DNA of 64,000 bases from Acidicapsa acidisoli (lineage in GTDB: Bacteria > Acidobacteriota > Terriglobia > Terriglobales > Acidobacteriaceae): contig NZ_JAGSYI010000002.1 of the NCBI RefSeq assembly GCF_025685625.1, positions 372,001-436,000 on the forward strand, in the 5' to 3' direction. Under the pieces are notes generated by a model. The model searched no databases. It worked only from the letters and a program-made list of their open reading frames with translations, and was not told where the DNA came from. Below, one piece after another: positions 53,523-62,871 of this stretch (its first letter is position 1; every line of letters begins with the position of its first letter). The translations under genes were made by a program, and so were the position numbers.

Positions 53523-54649
53523 GCGGTTTTCCCGTTGAGGGTTTGTAAGTAGAGTTCTTCCCATTGCACGGCTATTGCGTTCATCGAAAACTGCTTAACG
53601 ATTCGCTCGCGGCCATCTCTTCCGAGTACTCTTCGTTCCTTCTCGGTCAATGTCATTACTTCCAGCATCGCTGCCGCAAGCGCGTTGCTGTCCTTTGCAG
53701 GAACGACGAATCCTGCATTCCCAACCAACTCGCGAACTCCGCCCACGTCGGTCGCAACGATAGGCTTTTCCATCGCCATTGCCTCGCCGATCGCCAGTGG
53801 CAAGCCCTCCCATGCCGATGAGAGTACGAAGCCATCGGCGGCATCGAGCAGATCGACAATGTCCCGACGGAGGCCGAGCAGCCTGACTCCATCGGCTGAT
53901 CCGACATGAGGTGTGCCAGGTTCTACATGCGAGCGATCTCCTTCGCCGGCGATCCATAAAGACGTGCCTGGACGCTCTGGACGGGCGGCGCGCAGTTGGG
54001 CAAAAGCGCGCAGGAGATTGGGAAAATCCTTGGCCGGAGCGAGGCGGCCCACAGCGAGCCAGAGGAAGTCGTCGCCCGCGAGCATCTCCGCGCGCATCTT
54101 CTTGCGGCGGCTGCGATCGGGCGTGAACGCGTCTGTATCGATGCCGTTGGTGAGCACGCGCATCTTGATAGCAGGCACTGCACGCAGCTCCACGAAGCGC
54201 TGCGCGGCAGCGGCGCTCACTGCCGTAACCTGATCCACAAGAGGATCGGTGCAACGGTAAAGGAACATCCGATGCCAGCCGCCTTCATAGACATTGTGAA
54301 TCGTGTTGATGACGCGCGGTGCGGAGGCTGAGCCTGAGCTTTTGCCTTGCAGCATCCATCGCAGCGTGCGAGTGAACAGGTTTGCCGGAAATGTGTGGCT
54401 GTGGAGGATATCGGGACGGAAGAGAGTGACAAAGTTCTTCGCGAAACGTAAGCCACGAAGAATACCCATCGGTGTCTTGCGCAGGTTCAAACGCAAGACC
54501 GGAATTTTCACGGGCCATTCCTCGTCCGCATGTTTCAAGACAATGAGCGCAACGGTATGGCCTCTTGCGGCCATGCGCTCCGCGAGTGCGACCACCTGCT
54601 TCTCTGCTCCGCCTATTCCAAGGGAAGTTAATATATAGAGGATTCGCAC
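53519..54649 (-). CDS. GT4-family glycosyltransferase
   Basis: 376 aa from GTG 54649. GT-B fold: N-terminal RILYILTSLGIGGAEKQVVALAERM with the Gly-rich loop, DILHSHTFPANLF, and the C-terminal donor-site motif SSAWEGLPLAIGEAMAMEKPIVATDVGG with Glu-X7-Glu. It transfers a sugar from an NDP donor in the cytoplasm. It is cotranscribed with the GT39-like gene downstream. Confidence 0.93.
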   Translation of the reverse strand: MRILYILTSLGIGGAEKQVVALAERMAARGHTVALIVLKHADEEWPVKIPVLRLNLRKTPMGILRGLRFAKNFVTLFRPDILHSHTFPANLFTRTLRWMLQGKSSGSASAPRVINTIHNVYEGGWHRMFLYRCTDPLVDQVTAVSAAAAQRFVELRAVPAIKMRVLTNGIDTDAFTPDRSRRKKMRAEMLAGDDFLWLAVGRLAPAKDFPNLLRAFAQLRAARPERPGTSLWIAGEGDRSHVEPGTPHVGSADGVRLLGLRRDIVDLLDAADGFVLSSAWEGLPLAIGEAMAMEKPIVATDVGGVRELVGNAGFVVPAKDSNALAAAMLEVMTLTEKERRVLGRDGRERIVKQFSMNAIAVQWEELYLQTLNGKTA

Positions 54650-54706
54650 GATTCCCGCATCCGCAGTGATGTGGAAATCATACCCTGTCCAGTTGAGTTC
54701 CGCGGA

Positions 54707-55177
54707 CTAGGTCTCTGTCTTTCGGAATAGATGCCTTAAAAAGGTATCGACAGCCAGATAACCCGGACCAAGAATCAGGATGAGCAGGGTAGCGAACCAA
54801 TCGTTATAGGCCGATGCCGCGGTGAACTTGTCAGGGTCGCTGAGGATCGCCGCAAAGGCCTCCGGCTCAGCCGCCAGATAAGCCACAGTCATGTTGACAA
54901 AAAGCATCAAGGCGATCAGCCGGGTGCCGATGCCGAGCGCGAAAAGTGCGCCTCCCACAAGCTCCAGCAGCGACACCCCGATCGCGGTCACGTGAGGCTG
55001 GGGAAGATTCAGCGAGGTGAAGAAGTCTGTGACTTTATCCAGATGATGCAGTTTTCCCCATCCGTCCTGGACTAACTCCCAGCCCCAGTAGAGGCGTATC
55101 GCCAACAATAACGGGCTTTTCAGGTAATTCAACAGTGCGACAGCCGAATCATACAGTTTTACAAGACGTCGAATCAT
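54707..55177 (-). CDS. DoxX-family membrane protein of metallophore operon
   Basis: 156 aa with four membrane helices. DoxX signs: LAIRLYWGWELVQDGWGKL, ELVGGALFALGIGTRLIALML and LILGPGYLAVD. It follows the DUF2063 gene by 44 nt in the same direction, the position of hvfD/bufD-type DoxX genes in bufferin and HvfA-type operons. Its role there is not settled; redox or membrane partner functions have been suggested. Confidence 0.88.
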   Translation of the reverse strand: MIRRLVKLYDSAVALLNYLKSPLLLAIRLYWGWELVQDGWGKLHHLDKVTDFFTSLNLPQPHVTAIGVSLLELVGGALFALGIGTRLIALMLFVNMTVAYLAAEPEAFAAILSDPDKFTAASAYNDWFATLLILILGPGYLAVDTFLRHLFRKTET

Positions 55178-55221
55178 TCTCAGTTCTCTTCCGATCTCTT
55201 TCCTGACTTTTCCATGAGTGC

Positions 55222-56151
55222 TTATAGATTTGCGGGGGTATCAGCTGGTTTGCAGATCCAACCCAGCTCTGCCCATTGAGCGAACCACGCTCTCACTTGA
55301 TTGATCTGTGTTCCTATGGCCATATGTGAGCCGGCGAAGCCAGCTTCCAAAGCTTCGGACAGAGTGCGGCCTTCACGGAGTGCAGTGAGAGTGCGGTACT
55401 CGGCGTGAGTGAGGCGCTTGTAGTAGAGAGAAAAGTCGGCGCGATGCACTGCCAGCCATGTGGCTCGCTTGCGCAGGCGCAACGGTGCGTAGTGTTCTTC
55501 TTCCTGCGCCTCGGGCCTAGCGCCCGCTTCACTGGATTCCCTCTTTTGACGGCGATGCATGTCAAGAACGATGTCGTCCGCTGGATACTGAAGCGCAAGC
55601 AACTGGACATAAGGCTGCAATGCGAAGCGCGACTCGGCATGGACGGCTGCGACCTCCGCAGGGCTTAAGGGCGCGAGTTCGGCATTGTCGAACGCCTCGA
55701 TGCAGGCCCACTCGACGCTTACGACATCCAGGGCCAACGCCAGCCTGCGTCCCGCGTACTCCGAATTTTGAGATAGCCATGCATAAAGTTTAGATCCCAG
55801 GTTTCTGAGCGTGAAAGATCGGCTCGGATGGGCCGCCAGATAGGCGTTCATCAGCGCGTCAAATCGCTCGGCGCCTACGACTGACCTGAGAGCAGGAAAA
55901 TCCTCGGTGAAGGCGCTTTGCAGCCGAAACCAATACTGCCGGTTGTATATCTCAAGACGCTCGAAGGCGGTCAGTCTATTATTCGGCGCAATAAACTGTT
56001 CGGCGACCTCCGCCATGGCCCGGCCATTCCAACGCCCGGTGACGTCGTGCGATTGCATCTCTTCGTCTGCCGTCAGTGGCTGCATGACTGCGGCGCACAT
56101 GGTTCGCTGCAAGTCCTCAAGCTTCATCGGCACATTCATGATCTGGCTCAT
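55222..56151 (-). CDS. DUF2063 partner protein (BufC/HvfC-like)
   Basis: 309 aa from ATG 56151, overlapping the previous stop (ATGA); the longer frame lies in the upstream gene. DUF2063 landmarks: LEDLQRTMCAAVMQPL, NNRLTAFERLEIYNRQYWFRLQSAFTEDFPALRSVVG and AYLAAHPSRSFTLRNLG. It binds the precursor leader and presents it to the DUF692 enzyme. It is encoded directly after that enzyme. Confidence 0.9.
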   Translation of the reverse strand: MSQIMNVPMKLEDLQRTMCAAVMQPLTADEEMQSHDVTGRWNGRAMAEVAEQFIAPNNRLTAFERLEIYNRQYWFRLQSAFTEDFPALRSVVGAERFDALMNAYLAAHPSRSFTLRNLGSKLYAWLSQNSEYAGRRLALALDVVSVEWACIEAFDNAELAPLSPAEVAAVHAESRFALQPYVQLLALQYPADDIVLDMHRRQKRESSEAGARPEAQEEEHYAPLRLRKRATWLAVHRADFSLYYKRLTHAEYRTLTALREGRTLSEALEAGFAGSHMAIGTQINQVRAWFAQWAELGWICKPADTPANL

Positions 56152-57023
56152 CGCGCCGCTCCTGCCAACTCGGCTTCGTCCGCCTGAGCCTTCGCCGGAA
56201 GAAGATAGCGCTCTGCCTTGCGAGCCTCGTTCCAGACCTCTTCGAAAGACGGTATCCGATCGTCCCATTCGAGCAGCGTTGGCGTCGGACCACAGCGCTC
56301 GATGGCACGTGCGTAGAGTTCCCAGACAGGGTCGATCACTGGATGGTCGTGGGTGTCCAGAATGTACTTCTCGTAACGGGTGTGCCCAGCGATGTGAATC
56401 TGCGCGACGCGTTCAGCTGGAATCGCGTTCACGTAATCCATGGGCGCGAAATCATGGTTGACCGAGGAGACGTAGATGTTATTCACATCGAGAAGAATGC
56501 CGCAATCGGCGCGCTCGACGACTTCGTTCAGAAACTCCCACTCGGTCATTTCCGAAGCGACAAATTCCGCATAGCTACTGACGTTTTCAACGGCTACCGG
56601 AATCTCAAGAAAGTCCTGCACTTCGCGAATGCGGGCCGCTGTTTTCTCGACGGCCTCCCACGTGTATGGCAAAGGCAACAAATCATGCGAGTAGGTTCCG
56701 TCGATGCTGCCCCAACACAGATGGTCGGAGAGCCACGGCGTTTTCGTGCGCTTCGTCAGGCTCTTGAGGCGGCGCATGTGTTCCGGATCGGAGCCTTGTG
56801 CGCCGCCGAAATACATGGACACGCCGTGCTGAACTACCTTGTATCGTTCCATGATGCGGTCGAGCATGTGAAGCGGCCGACCGCCGTCGATCATGTAGTT
56901 CTCGGAGATGATTTCGAACCAGTCCACCGCAGGCTGGTGAGCAAAGATATGTTCGTAGTGGGGAATGCGCAAACCGATGCCGACACCGTGATTCTGGAAT
57001 GCATTGAACCGGTTTCCGGCCAT
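56148..57023 (-). CDS. DUF692 multinuclear iron oxidase (MNIO; BufB/HvfB-like)
   Basis: 291 aa. TIM-barrel with the DUF692 metal ligands visible: ISENYM, VQHGVSMYFGG, LSDHLCWGS, PVAVENVSSY, ILLDVNNIYVSSVNHDF and QIHIAGH. These enzymes modify Cys residues of a precursor peptide (oxazolone-thioamide or 5-thiooxazole). AAGAGG lies before the ATG. The Cys-rich precursor gene is 148 nt upstream. Confidence 0.95.
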   Translation of the reverse strand: MAGNRFNAFQNHGVGIGLRIPHYEHIFAHQPAVDWFEIISENYMIDGGRPLHMLDRIMERYKVVQHGVSMYFGGAQGSDPEHMRRLKSLTKRTKTPWLSDHLCWGSIDGTYSHDLLPLPYTWEAVEKTAARIREVQDFLEIPVAVENVSSYAEFVASEMTEWEFLNEVVERADCGILLDVNNIYVSSVNHDFAPMDYVNAIPAERVAQIHIAGHTRYEKYILDTHDHPVIDPVWELYARAIERCGPTPTLLEWDDRIPSFEEVWNEARKAERYLLPAKAQADEAELAGAAR

Positions 57024-57171
57024 AAATTACCTCTTAATAGGTGGATGAAAAAAGAATTGCAAGGCAACACAATGTTGTATGCCAAGACGGGGGAGAGCCA
57101 GGCGGCCCATCCCCGTCATCGCTTTATCTCATCGAAAAGTTGAGAGTGTGGAACAGAATCAAGGTTAGTGG

Positions 57172-57474
57172 TTAGGCAGCCTTCGGCGGCTTGGAACCGT
57201 CAGTGGCGCAACCGCCCTTGCCCTTGCAGCTGTTCTTGCCCTTGCAGCCGTTGTCGCTGGACTTGCAACCACCCTTGCCCTTGCAATCGTTCTTGCCTTT
57301 GCAAGAGTGCTTGTCGGTGGTCGTGTCCTGACCGACGAGGCGAACGCCTGCCGTGGAAGACTTCACGCTGTTCTGGCCAGCGCCGTTGGTTACAGGCTGC
57401 GCTGCGGCCATCGTGCCGCCAACGAGACCAGTGAGAGCGGCGCTGAGCAGAAGTGCATTGAGAGAAGTTTTCAT
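57172..57474 (-). CDS. BufA-like RiPP metallophore precursor
   Basis: 100 aa. A signal peptide (about 1-25, ending AAA) is followed by a Ser/Thr-rich spacer and a Cys-rich core with two copies of CKGKN-x-CKGKGGC (six Cys). The layout matches periplasmic bufferin-type (BufA2-like) precursors that bind copper or other metals after modification by DUF692. GAGGAA precedes the ATG. It leads the operon with the MNIO, DUF2063 and DoxX genes. Confidence 0.88.
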   Translation of the reverse strand: MKTSLNALLLSAALTGLVGGTMAAAQPVTNGAGQNSVKSSTAGVRLVGQDTTTDKHSCKGKNDCKGKGGCKSSDNGCKGKNSCKGKGGCATDGSKPPKAA

Positions 57475-57985
57475 CTTGGGTTTCCTCGCTTGGGTTTGTT
57501 GGCGGAGTGACTCCGCGCGTGAGTGCCGAAGCAGAGGCGATCAGCGTTCCGTTTGCCTCTGCAGGGAGGGTGAATCGACCCGTAGGAGTGACGCTACGAG
57601 CCAAAGGTTACAACGCGCAAGAAGAAAATGCACAAGTGATCAATTTGAAACCTTAAATTCATTTGGTAACTTAGTTCCCCTCAGATACCAAAATTCGAAA
57701 CGAATGGAGACCGGCTGGACTAGCCGGTGGTTTTGGAAAAAGGACGGCCGCCATTGCCCTCAGGAAAATCCTTCTGGCTGATGCGACTCCGATCATCCCT
57801 GCTCCTTGCCCGAAGTACGCTTGGCGAGGCCGGTCGGATTTACTCTCGTAATTCGATAAAAGCCAAAATACTTCTGCAAATTTCTCGCCGCTGCAATCGT
57901 GTTAGCAGGCCCTAATCCCCGATCACCAGCCGGAGAGTCTAAATCCTGGTGAACCCCTGCCGGTAAACTAAGAGTGAGGTATTAC
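57475..57985. other. Divergent intergenic region upstream of the metallophore operon
   Basis: About 510 bases without a convincing gene. A short inverted repeat CGTAG-N8-CTACG lies at 57581-57598. It is AT-rich around 57640-57680, where the promoter of the minus-strand operon is likely. Short plus-strand frames overlap the precursor gene and look like shadows. Confidence 0.45.
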
Positions 57986-59329
57986 GTGCGTCGGTTGCTT
58001 TTCGTCCTATTGGTCTATTCGGTAACGCTTGCTTGGTCAGACGTCAAAGCGCAGGAAGCGTCCTCTGCCCAGTCAACGCCTGGGGCCCAGCGGGATTCCG
58101 CCCCCATGGAGCAGGATGCGGTGTCGCCTGAGGTCGCGAAAGCGGAAGCCGCTATCGTCAAGAGCGATTGGACGACCGCCGAACCAATCCTGGACTCTTG
58201 GCTGGCTTCGCATCCCGCCGATGCCCGAGCGCTTTTCGATGCCGGATACATCGCAGACGCCCAGGCTCGCAATGATGACGCAGCGACGCTCTACCGCAAA
58301 GCCATCGCAGCCAACCCGAAAAGCTTTGAGGCGCAAATCTCTCTTGGGCTCCTGCTCGCACGAACTGGCAAGCCCTCCGAGGCACGGCCCGTATTGTGGA
58401 CCGCGACCACGCTGGACCCCGGCGCAGCCGAACCTTCCTCCAAAGCGAAAGCCTGGCGTGCTCTGGCGCGCATCGATATAGCCGGTATCGACGGAAAGCC
58501 CGACCCGGCGCAGGCCTCCATCGATCTGCTCGAGGCGCTGAAGCTGACTCCTGAAACTCCGGAAGACACCCTGATGGCCGCAAATCTGGCCGATGCCAAC
58601 GGCGATGCGGCAGGCGCTGAGGCCGCCTATCGAAGAGTGCTCAAGTCGATCCCTGATTCAATCGCCGCTGTATCGGGGCTGGCCCACCTGTTGATTGCGC
58701 AGAAGAAATATCCGGAAGCGGAAGAGATTCTCCAGCCCGCGCTGAAGAAAACCCCGGACGATCCCGCGATGACAGCGCAATTGGCAGCCGTCTACGTCGC
58801 CGAGGACAAGGCTGACGCGCTTCCCATGCTGCAGCAATTCCACGAAAAGCACCCCAAAGATGTTGCGATTACCCGAATGCTGGCACAGGTCGAGGCAGAC
58901 GCCGGGGAATACGCCGACTCGGATCAGCTCTACGTAACCCTCTTGGCAGCCAGTCCCCGGGATTCCGATCTATTGGCCGGTCATGGGCAAAATCTCATCC
59001 GTTTGCGCCGCTACCCCGAGGCGCTCAAGGCATTTCAGACGGCGACCGAGATCGACGAAACCAACGGAGAAGCCTGGAACGGGCTTGCATTTGCAGCATT
59101 TGAGACCCATCAACCCACTATCACACTACACGCTCTTACAGCGCGATCAAAATATCTGCCGGATAGTACCTTTATATACTTCCTATGGGCGACTGCATAC
59201 GATACTCTTCACGACAAGAAGCAGGCCGTCGCCTACTATCACCGCTTTTTGGATTCGGCAACAGGAAAATTCCCCGATCAGGAGTGGCAGGCGCGACAAA
59301 GATTGGCAATTTTGGAGAAAACTCCGTAA
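57986..59329 (+). CDS. Exported TPR protein
   Basis: 447 aa. GTG 57986 is chosen over 57974 because TGAGGT lies 5 nt before it and the product then begins with a clean signal peptide (MRRLLFVLLVYSVTLA). About ten TPR-like repeats fill residues 45-440 (for example ALFDAGYIADAQARNDDAATLYRKAI). It probably acts as an envelope scaffold. A second exported protein follows 36 nt later. Confidence 0.85.
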   Translation: MRRLLFVLLVYSVTLAWSDVKAQEASSAQSTPGAQRDSAPMEQDAVSPEVAKAEAAIVKSDWTTAEPILDSWLASHPADARALFDAGYIADAQARNDDAATLYRKAIAANPKSFEAQISLGLLLARTGKPSEARPVLWTATTLDPGAAEPSSKAKAWRALARIDIAGIDGKPDPAQASIDLLEALKLTPETPEDTLMAANLADANGDAAGAEAAYRRVLKSIPDSIAAVSGLAHLLIAQKKYPEAEEILQPALKKTPDDPAMTAQLAAVYVAEDKADALPMLQQFHEKHPKDVAITRMLAQVEADAGEYADSDQLYVTLLAASPRDSDLLAGHGQNLIRLRRYPEALKAFQTATEIDETNGEAWNGLAFAAFETHQPTITLHALTARSKYLPDSTFIYFLWATAYDTLHDKKQAVAYYHRFLDSATGKFPDQEWQARQRLAILEKTP

Positions 59330-59365
59330 ACAGCCGATGAACTGGATTAACCGTGGGGTGTCACC

Positions 59366-59827
59366 ATGCGTTACGCTCTTCCCGTCGCCGTTGTTACCCT
59401 CCTGTTCGTGGCTTCCCCGACTCGCTCGTTTTCTGCATCCTTCGACGAAAAGCAGCCTGACCCACAAAGCATCGCCGCTCTGGAGTTGAAGGCCAGCACA
59501 GCACCGCCCAAAGAGCAGTGCTTTCTATATGCCGAGCTTGTCCACGAAATGATCGAATATTCGTCCGCGCAGTATGCAGCCGGAGAAAACAACAAAGCCG
59601 CCGACACCTTAAAGCATGTCAATTTTGTCGCGCAAAAAATTCACATGATGGTAGCGAACGACGAAAAGCGGCTTAAAAGCGCCCAAATCCTGCTCCGCCA
59701 CACGGCCTTTCGCCTCAACGAATTGCTTCACGCCAGCTCGATCGAAGACCGTCCCCTAATGGAGCAGGCTCTGGCCCAGGTGAATCAGGTTCAGACTGAG
59801 ACGATGTTGCAGGTCTTTCGCAAATAG
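59366..59827 (+). CDS. Small exported helical protein
   Basis: 153 aa. Signal peptide (about 1-24), then all-helical with one Cys (KEQCFLYAELVHEMI). The repeat-like helices suggest a partner for the TPR protein just upstream. I do not recognise the family. Confidence 0.75.
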   Translation: MRYALPVAVVTLLFVASPTRSFSASFDEKQPDPQSIAALELKASTAPPKEQCFLYAELVHEMIEYSSAQYAAGENNKAADTLKHVNFVAQKIHMMVANDEKRLKSAQILLRHTAFRLNELLHASSIEDRPLMEQALAQVNQVQTETMLQVFRK

Positions 59828-59856
59828 GCAAAGTTCCTTGCAAATCTGCCTCGCGG

Positions 59857-60600
59857 TCAAACGCGACGCCACTGCGGGTCGACAAACAACCCGTCAATCT
59901 CGGCAAGTGGCGAATAATGCGAGCCATGATGCAGTTGTTTGTAGAAAGCCATGGGTAGAAACCCGAGGCTCTTTAGAAAGCCATAAACCTCTTCGAACTG
60001 AGGCGCTCCCACATACGATTCAAGAAATTGCAGCTCTATCAAGAGAAAGTGTATTCGGTGTTCCTGAAGCATCCCGATGGCACCCTTCAGAACTTCATAA
60101 TCGAACCCCTGTGTATCAGACTTGAGAACATCAATCCTCGTGATGCCCGCCCGGTGGCAATAGCTATCAATTGTATTGATGTCGACCATTACCTGCCCCG
60201 TCAATTCCCGGCTTCCGCCATCCTTGCCAGTCGGCAAAAAAGAGCTGAAAGTTGGATGCACATTCTCAAATAACAACCGCTGGTCGGGATGAGCCCCGAC
60301 GGCAAAATTATTCAGGATCAGATTGGGTATCCCGTTCGTCCTCTGTTTCAGTTTCTCGAAGGTTGCAGGACTTGGTTCGAATGCATGAATAACGGGAGAA
60401 TTAAATCGCTCGTGAATCGAGGCTACGGTTTGGCCGACGTTCGCCCCCACGTCGAACAAGATAGGGTTCGTTGCAACATCGAGTAAATAACTCAGATCTC
60501 TGTACGGATCATGGCCCATCTCATCGGGCTGCCGGCGGCGAAAGTCGAAGCCGCGCTGCAATAAGGCTTCCTTGATGCGTTTCTTCAAGGTCATTGGCAT
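59857..60600 (-). CDS. FkbM-family methyltransferase
   Basis: 247 aa from ATG 60600; ATG 60609 abuts the AGAGG ribosome site, so the later start is favoured. SAM site LFDVGANVGQTVASI, then HAFEPSPATFEKL, IDVLKSDTQGFDYEVLKGA and IELQFLESY, all typical of FkbM. It methylates a sugar or polyketide hydroxyl. It stands alone, converging on the exported-protein gene. Confidence 0.92.
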   Translation of the reverse strand: MPMTLKKRIKEALLQRGFDFRRRQPDEMGHDPYRDLSYLLDVATNPILFDVGANVGQTVASIHERFNSPVIHAFEPSPATFEKLKQRTNGIPNLILNNFAVGAHPDQRLLFENVHPTFSSFLPTGKDGGSRELTGQVMVDINTIDSYCHRAGITRIDVLKSDTQGFDYEVLKGAIGMLQEHRIHFLLIELQFLESYVGAPQFEEVYGFLKSLGFLPMAFYKQLHHGSHYSPLAEIDGLFVDPQWRRV

Positions 60601-60814
60601 ACAGGCCATCCTCTACTCACGCTTTAAACGGAACATCTACCAACAGTCTTCTTCACGGTTCTCGGTTTCGACATGATTTATATTTCATGAATTCTGCATC
60701 GAGATTATACCAAGGCCCTCCTGAAATCTTATTGAGATCTGGAGAAAAGCGCGGAGCACAGTGCTGGGCCCTTGCGTGCAGCAGCCGTGCGGCTTTAGGA
60801 TATGCGGCACGGCT

Positions 60815-61381
60815 ATGAAATTGAGAAATTTTCCCGCTGCCGTATCGCTTGCTCTCTTCCTCATGGTGTCTACCTGTTTGCAGGGGCAGCGTGTTCGAAC
60901 CGCTACCCTGACTGAAACTGAGATCGAACAGGTCCGCGAAACTGCCATTTTTCCCAATGAACGGGTCAAACTATACACCAAGTTCCTGGACGACCGAGCT
61001 GACCATATCAAAAGCCTTACCGGACGGCCGAAGTCTGCACAGCGAGTCTTGAAGCTGGATGATTTGCTCCAGGACTTCACGGCTTTGATGGACGAAACCG
61101 GAAGTAATCTCGACCAGTACTCCGATCGCCACTCCGATATTCGCAAAGCCTTGAAGACGCTGACGGACGACACGCCGCGATGGCTTAATATACTGCGGGT
61201 CTTACCCGGCGAGAGCGGCTTCGACCTCGCTCGCAAGGAGGCGATCGAGAGCGGCGAGGAGCTAGCCGATCAGGCAACGCGGCTTCTGCACGAGCAGAAT
61301 GACTATTTCGCGATCCATAAGGATGAGAAGGATCAGGAGCGGAACGACGATCAGGTCAAACCAGACGCGCCGAAAAATTGA
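60815..61381 (+). CDS. Exported helical protein next to squalene genes
   Basis: 188 aa from ATG 60815, giving a signal peptide (LRNFPAAVSLALFLMVSTC). A Cys near the cleavage site could be lipidated, but the motif is not a clear lipobox. The body is helical and charged (LDDLLQDFTALMDETGSNLDQY). No family recognised. It ends 3 nt before the convergent hpnE stop. Confidence 0.75.
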   Translation: MKLRNFPAAVSLALFLMVSTCLQGQRVRTATLTETEIEQVRETAIFPNERVKLYTKFLDDRADHIKSLTGRPKSAQRVLKLDDLLQDFTALMDETGSNLDQYSDRHSDIRKALKTLTDDTPRWLNILRVLPGESGFDLARKEAIESGEELADQATRLLHEQNDYFAIHKDEKDQERNDDQVKPDAPKN

Positions 61382-61384
61382 TCG

Positions 61385-62866
61385 CTATCCCAATAGCTTC
61401 ATCAAGCCAGTCGGCGGCAGATCCGGGACCAGAAACTTCCTCCGGTCGCCAAGACTGCTGCACAACGCTTCAGCGGCCAGGAAGCCGCTCCGCGCGGCAG
61501 ATTCCATCGTCGAGGGCCATCCGGTAGCCGTCCAATCCCCGGCCAGAAAGCAGTTCGGCCACGGCGAGATCGCGCTTGGCCTTGCACCGTCAACACCTGG
61601 TGGAACTCCAAAAGTCGCCCGCATCTCTTTGATGAGCGCGGATTTGACAAGTCTGGCCCTAGCAGCCTCCGGAAAGAACTCTGCAAGCTGGCTGGTCGCC
61701 CGACTCAGAGCCTGCTCCCGGCTAAGCGCGGCAAATTCTGTCGAAGCGCTGACCACAAGCTCGATGTAGCTGGCCTTGGAGTCACGCAAAGGCTGCCATC
61801 GTGACTTGTGGTACATCCAGTGAATGTCACGGTCGAGCAACACCGCGTGGTCAAGTTCTGTAATTTCGCGGTCGTACCAGAGATGCATGCTGCAAATTGG
61901 CCAATGCGCCAGAGTCTTCATGCTCGTGGCAAGTTCCGCAGCCGCGGGGTTGGCAGGCAGATGAGGCAGCAGCTTCGCCGTCGCCTCGAATGGCAGCGCC
62001 AGCACCAGCATCTCGGACCGGAACTCGCCGCCCTGCGTCTGAATCGTCCAGGTTCCATTCGCAGCATCCCAGTTGGCAGACTCGACATTTGCGTTGAATT
62101 CGATCCGGCCACGACGGGCTTCAAGATACTTCTGCGCGCCCAGGTAGAGTTCGCTCAATGGAACGATACTCATTCCCATGCTTCCCGCCGCAGGCGAATT
62201 GAGAAACAGCTCCCGGATGACCTTCGTCGCATACGGCAGGCTGATCTGGTCCAGATCGGCATTCAATGCGCTGGCAATCACCAGCCGCCAGAAGCGATCG
62301 AGGGCTCCGCGGGACTGCATGTGCGTCTCAAGCCAATCGTAGAGGCTCCGGTTGGGGTCGGACTTCAGGCCAAACACTTTCCCGGCCATCACCGAGGAGA
62401 AGGCGAAGATGAGCGAGAGCTTGTCCGCGAACGAAAAGCATTTTGAGCTGAGAATCGCGGGCAGACCATGCATCGGCGCAGGCAAACCGGATGGTTGCAG
62501 CACCGAGCGCCGCCCTCCTGGCTCGATCAGCGTCATCCGGCTGTCCCAGAAAATCCTGTCGGCAACGCCAATCCGCTCGTAAAAGCTGACGAGATTGGTG
62601 CAGCACCCGAAGAGCACGTGCTGACAATTATCGATCACTTCACCAGTGCCGGGATGCAGATACGACGAGGCACGGCCGCCCAGATACCCTCGACGTTCCA
62701 GTACCGTCACCTGAAATCCGGCATCCGCCAGAGCGCACGCTGCCGAGAGGCCTGCAACGCCGCCGCCGACCACGGTAACGGTGCTCGCGGTTTTCTGCGT
62801 TGGCTTTGGAGGCTCCGCGGAGTGAAATGCGTTCAGGCTGAATGGGCGATTCGGGAGACTGGCCAT
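61385..62866 (-). CDS. hpnE: Squalene-associated FAD-dependent desaturase HpnE
   Basis: 493 aa from ATG 62866; the longer frame covers hpnD. FAD Rossmann motif VVGGGVAGLSAACALADAGF, ERRGYLGGRASSY, and the C-terminal FAD motif FLAGDWTATGWPSTMESAARSG. HpnE converts hydroxysqualene to squalene in the HpnCDE route. It starts 5 nt after the hpnD stop. Confidence 0.92.
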   Translation of the reverse strand: MASLPNRPFSLNAFHSAEPPKPTQKTASTVTVVGGGVAGLSAACALADAGFQVTVLERRGYLGGRASSYLHPGTGEVIDNCQHVLFGCCTNLVSFYERIGVADRIFWDSRMTLIEPGGRRSVLQPSGLPAPMHGLPAILSSKCFSFADKLSLIFAFSSVMAGKVFGLKSDPNRSLYDWLETHMQSRGALDRFWRLVIASALNADLDQISLPYATKVIRELFLNSPAAGSMGMSIVPLSELYLGAQKYLEARRGRIEFNANVESANWDAANGTWTIQTQGGEFRSEMLVLALPFEATAKLLPHLPANPAAAELATSMKTLAHWPICSMHLWYDREITELDHAVLLDRDIHWMYHKSRWQPLRDSKASYIELVVSASTEFAALSREQALSRATSQLAEFFPEAARARLVKSALIKEMRATFGVPPGVDGARPSAISPWPNCFLAGDWTATGWPSTMESAARSGFLAAEALCSSLGDRRKFLVPDLPPTGLMKLLG

Positions 62867-62871
62867 AGTTA

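Noticed and set aside
57581-57640. Possible ECF-type promoter (GTAACC...CGTC) upstream of the precursor gene
   Set aside because: The spacing between the two elements is about 12 nt, shorter than the usual 16-17 nt.
57353-57781. 142-codon plus-strand frame over the metallophore promoter
   Set aside because: It overlaps the precursor gene antisense and has no motif or ribosome site.
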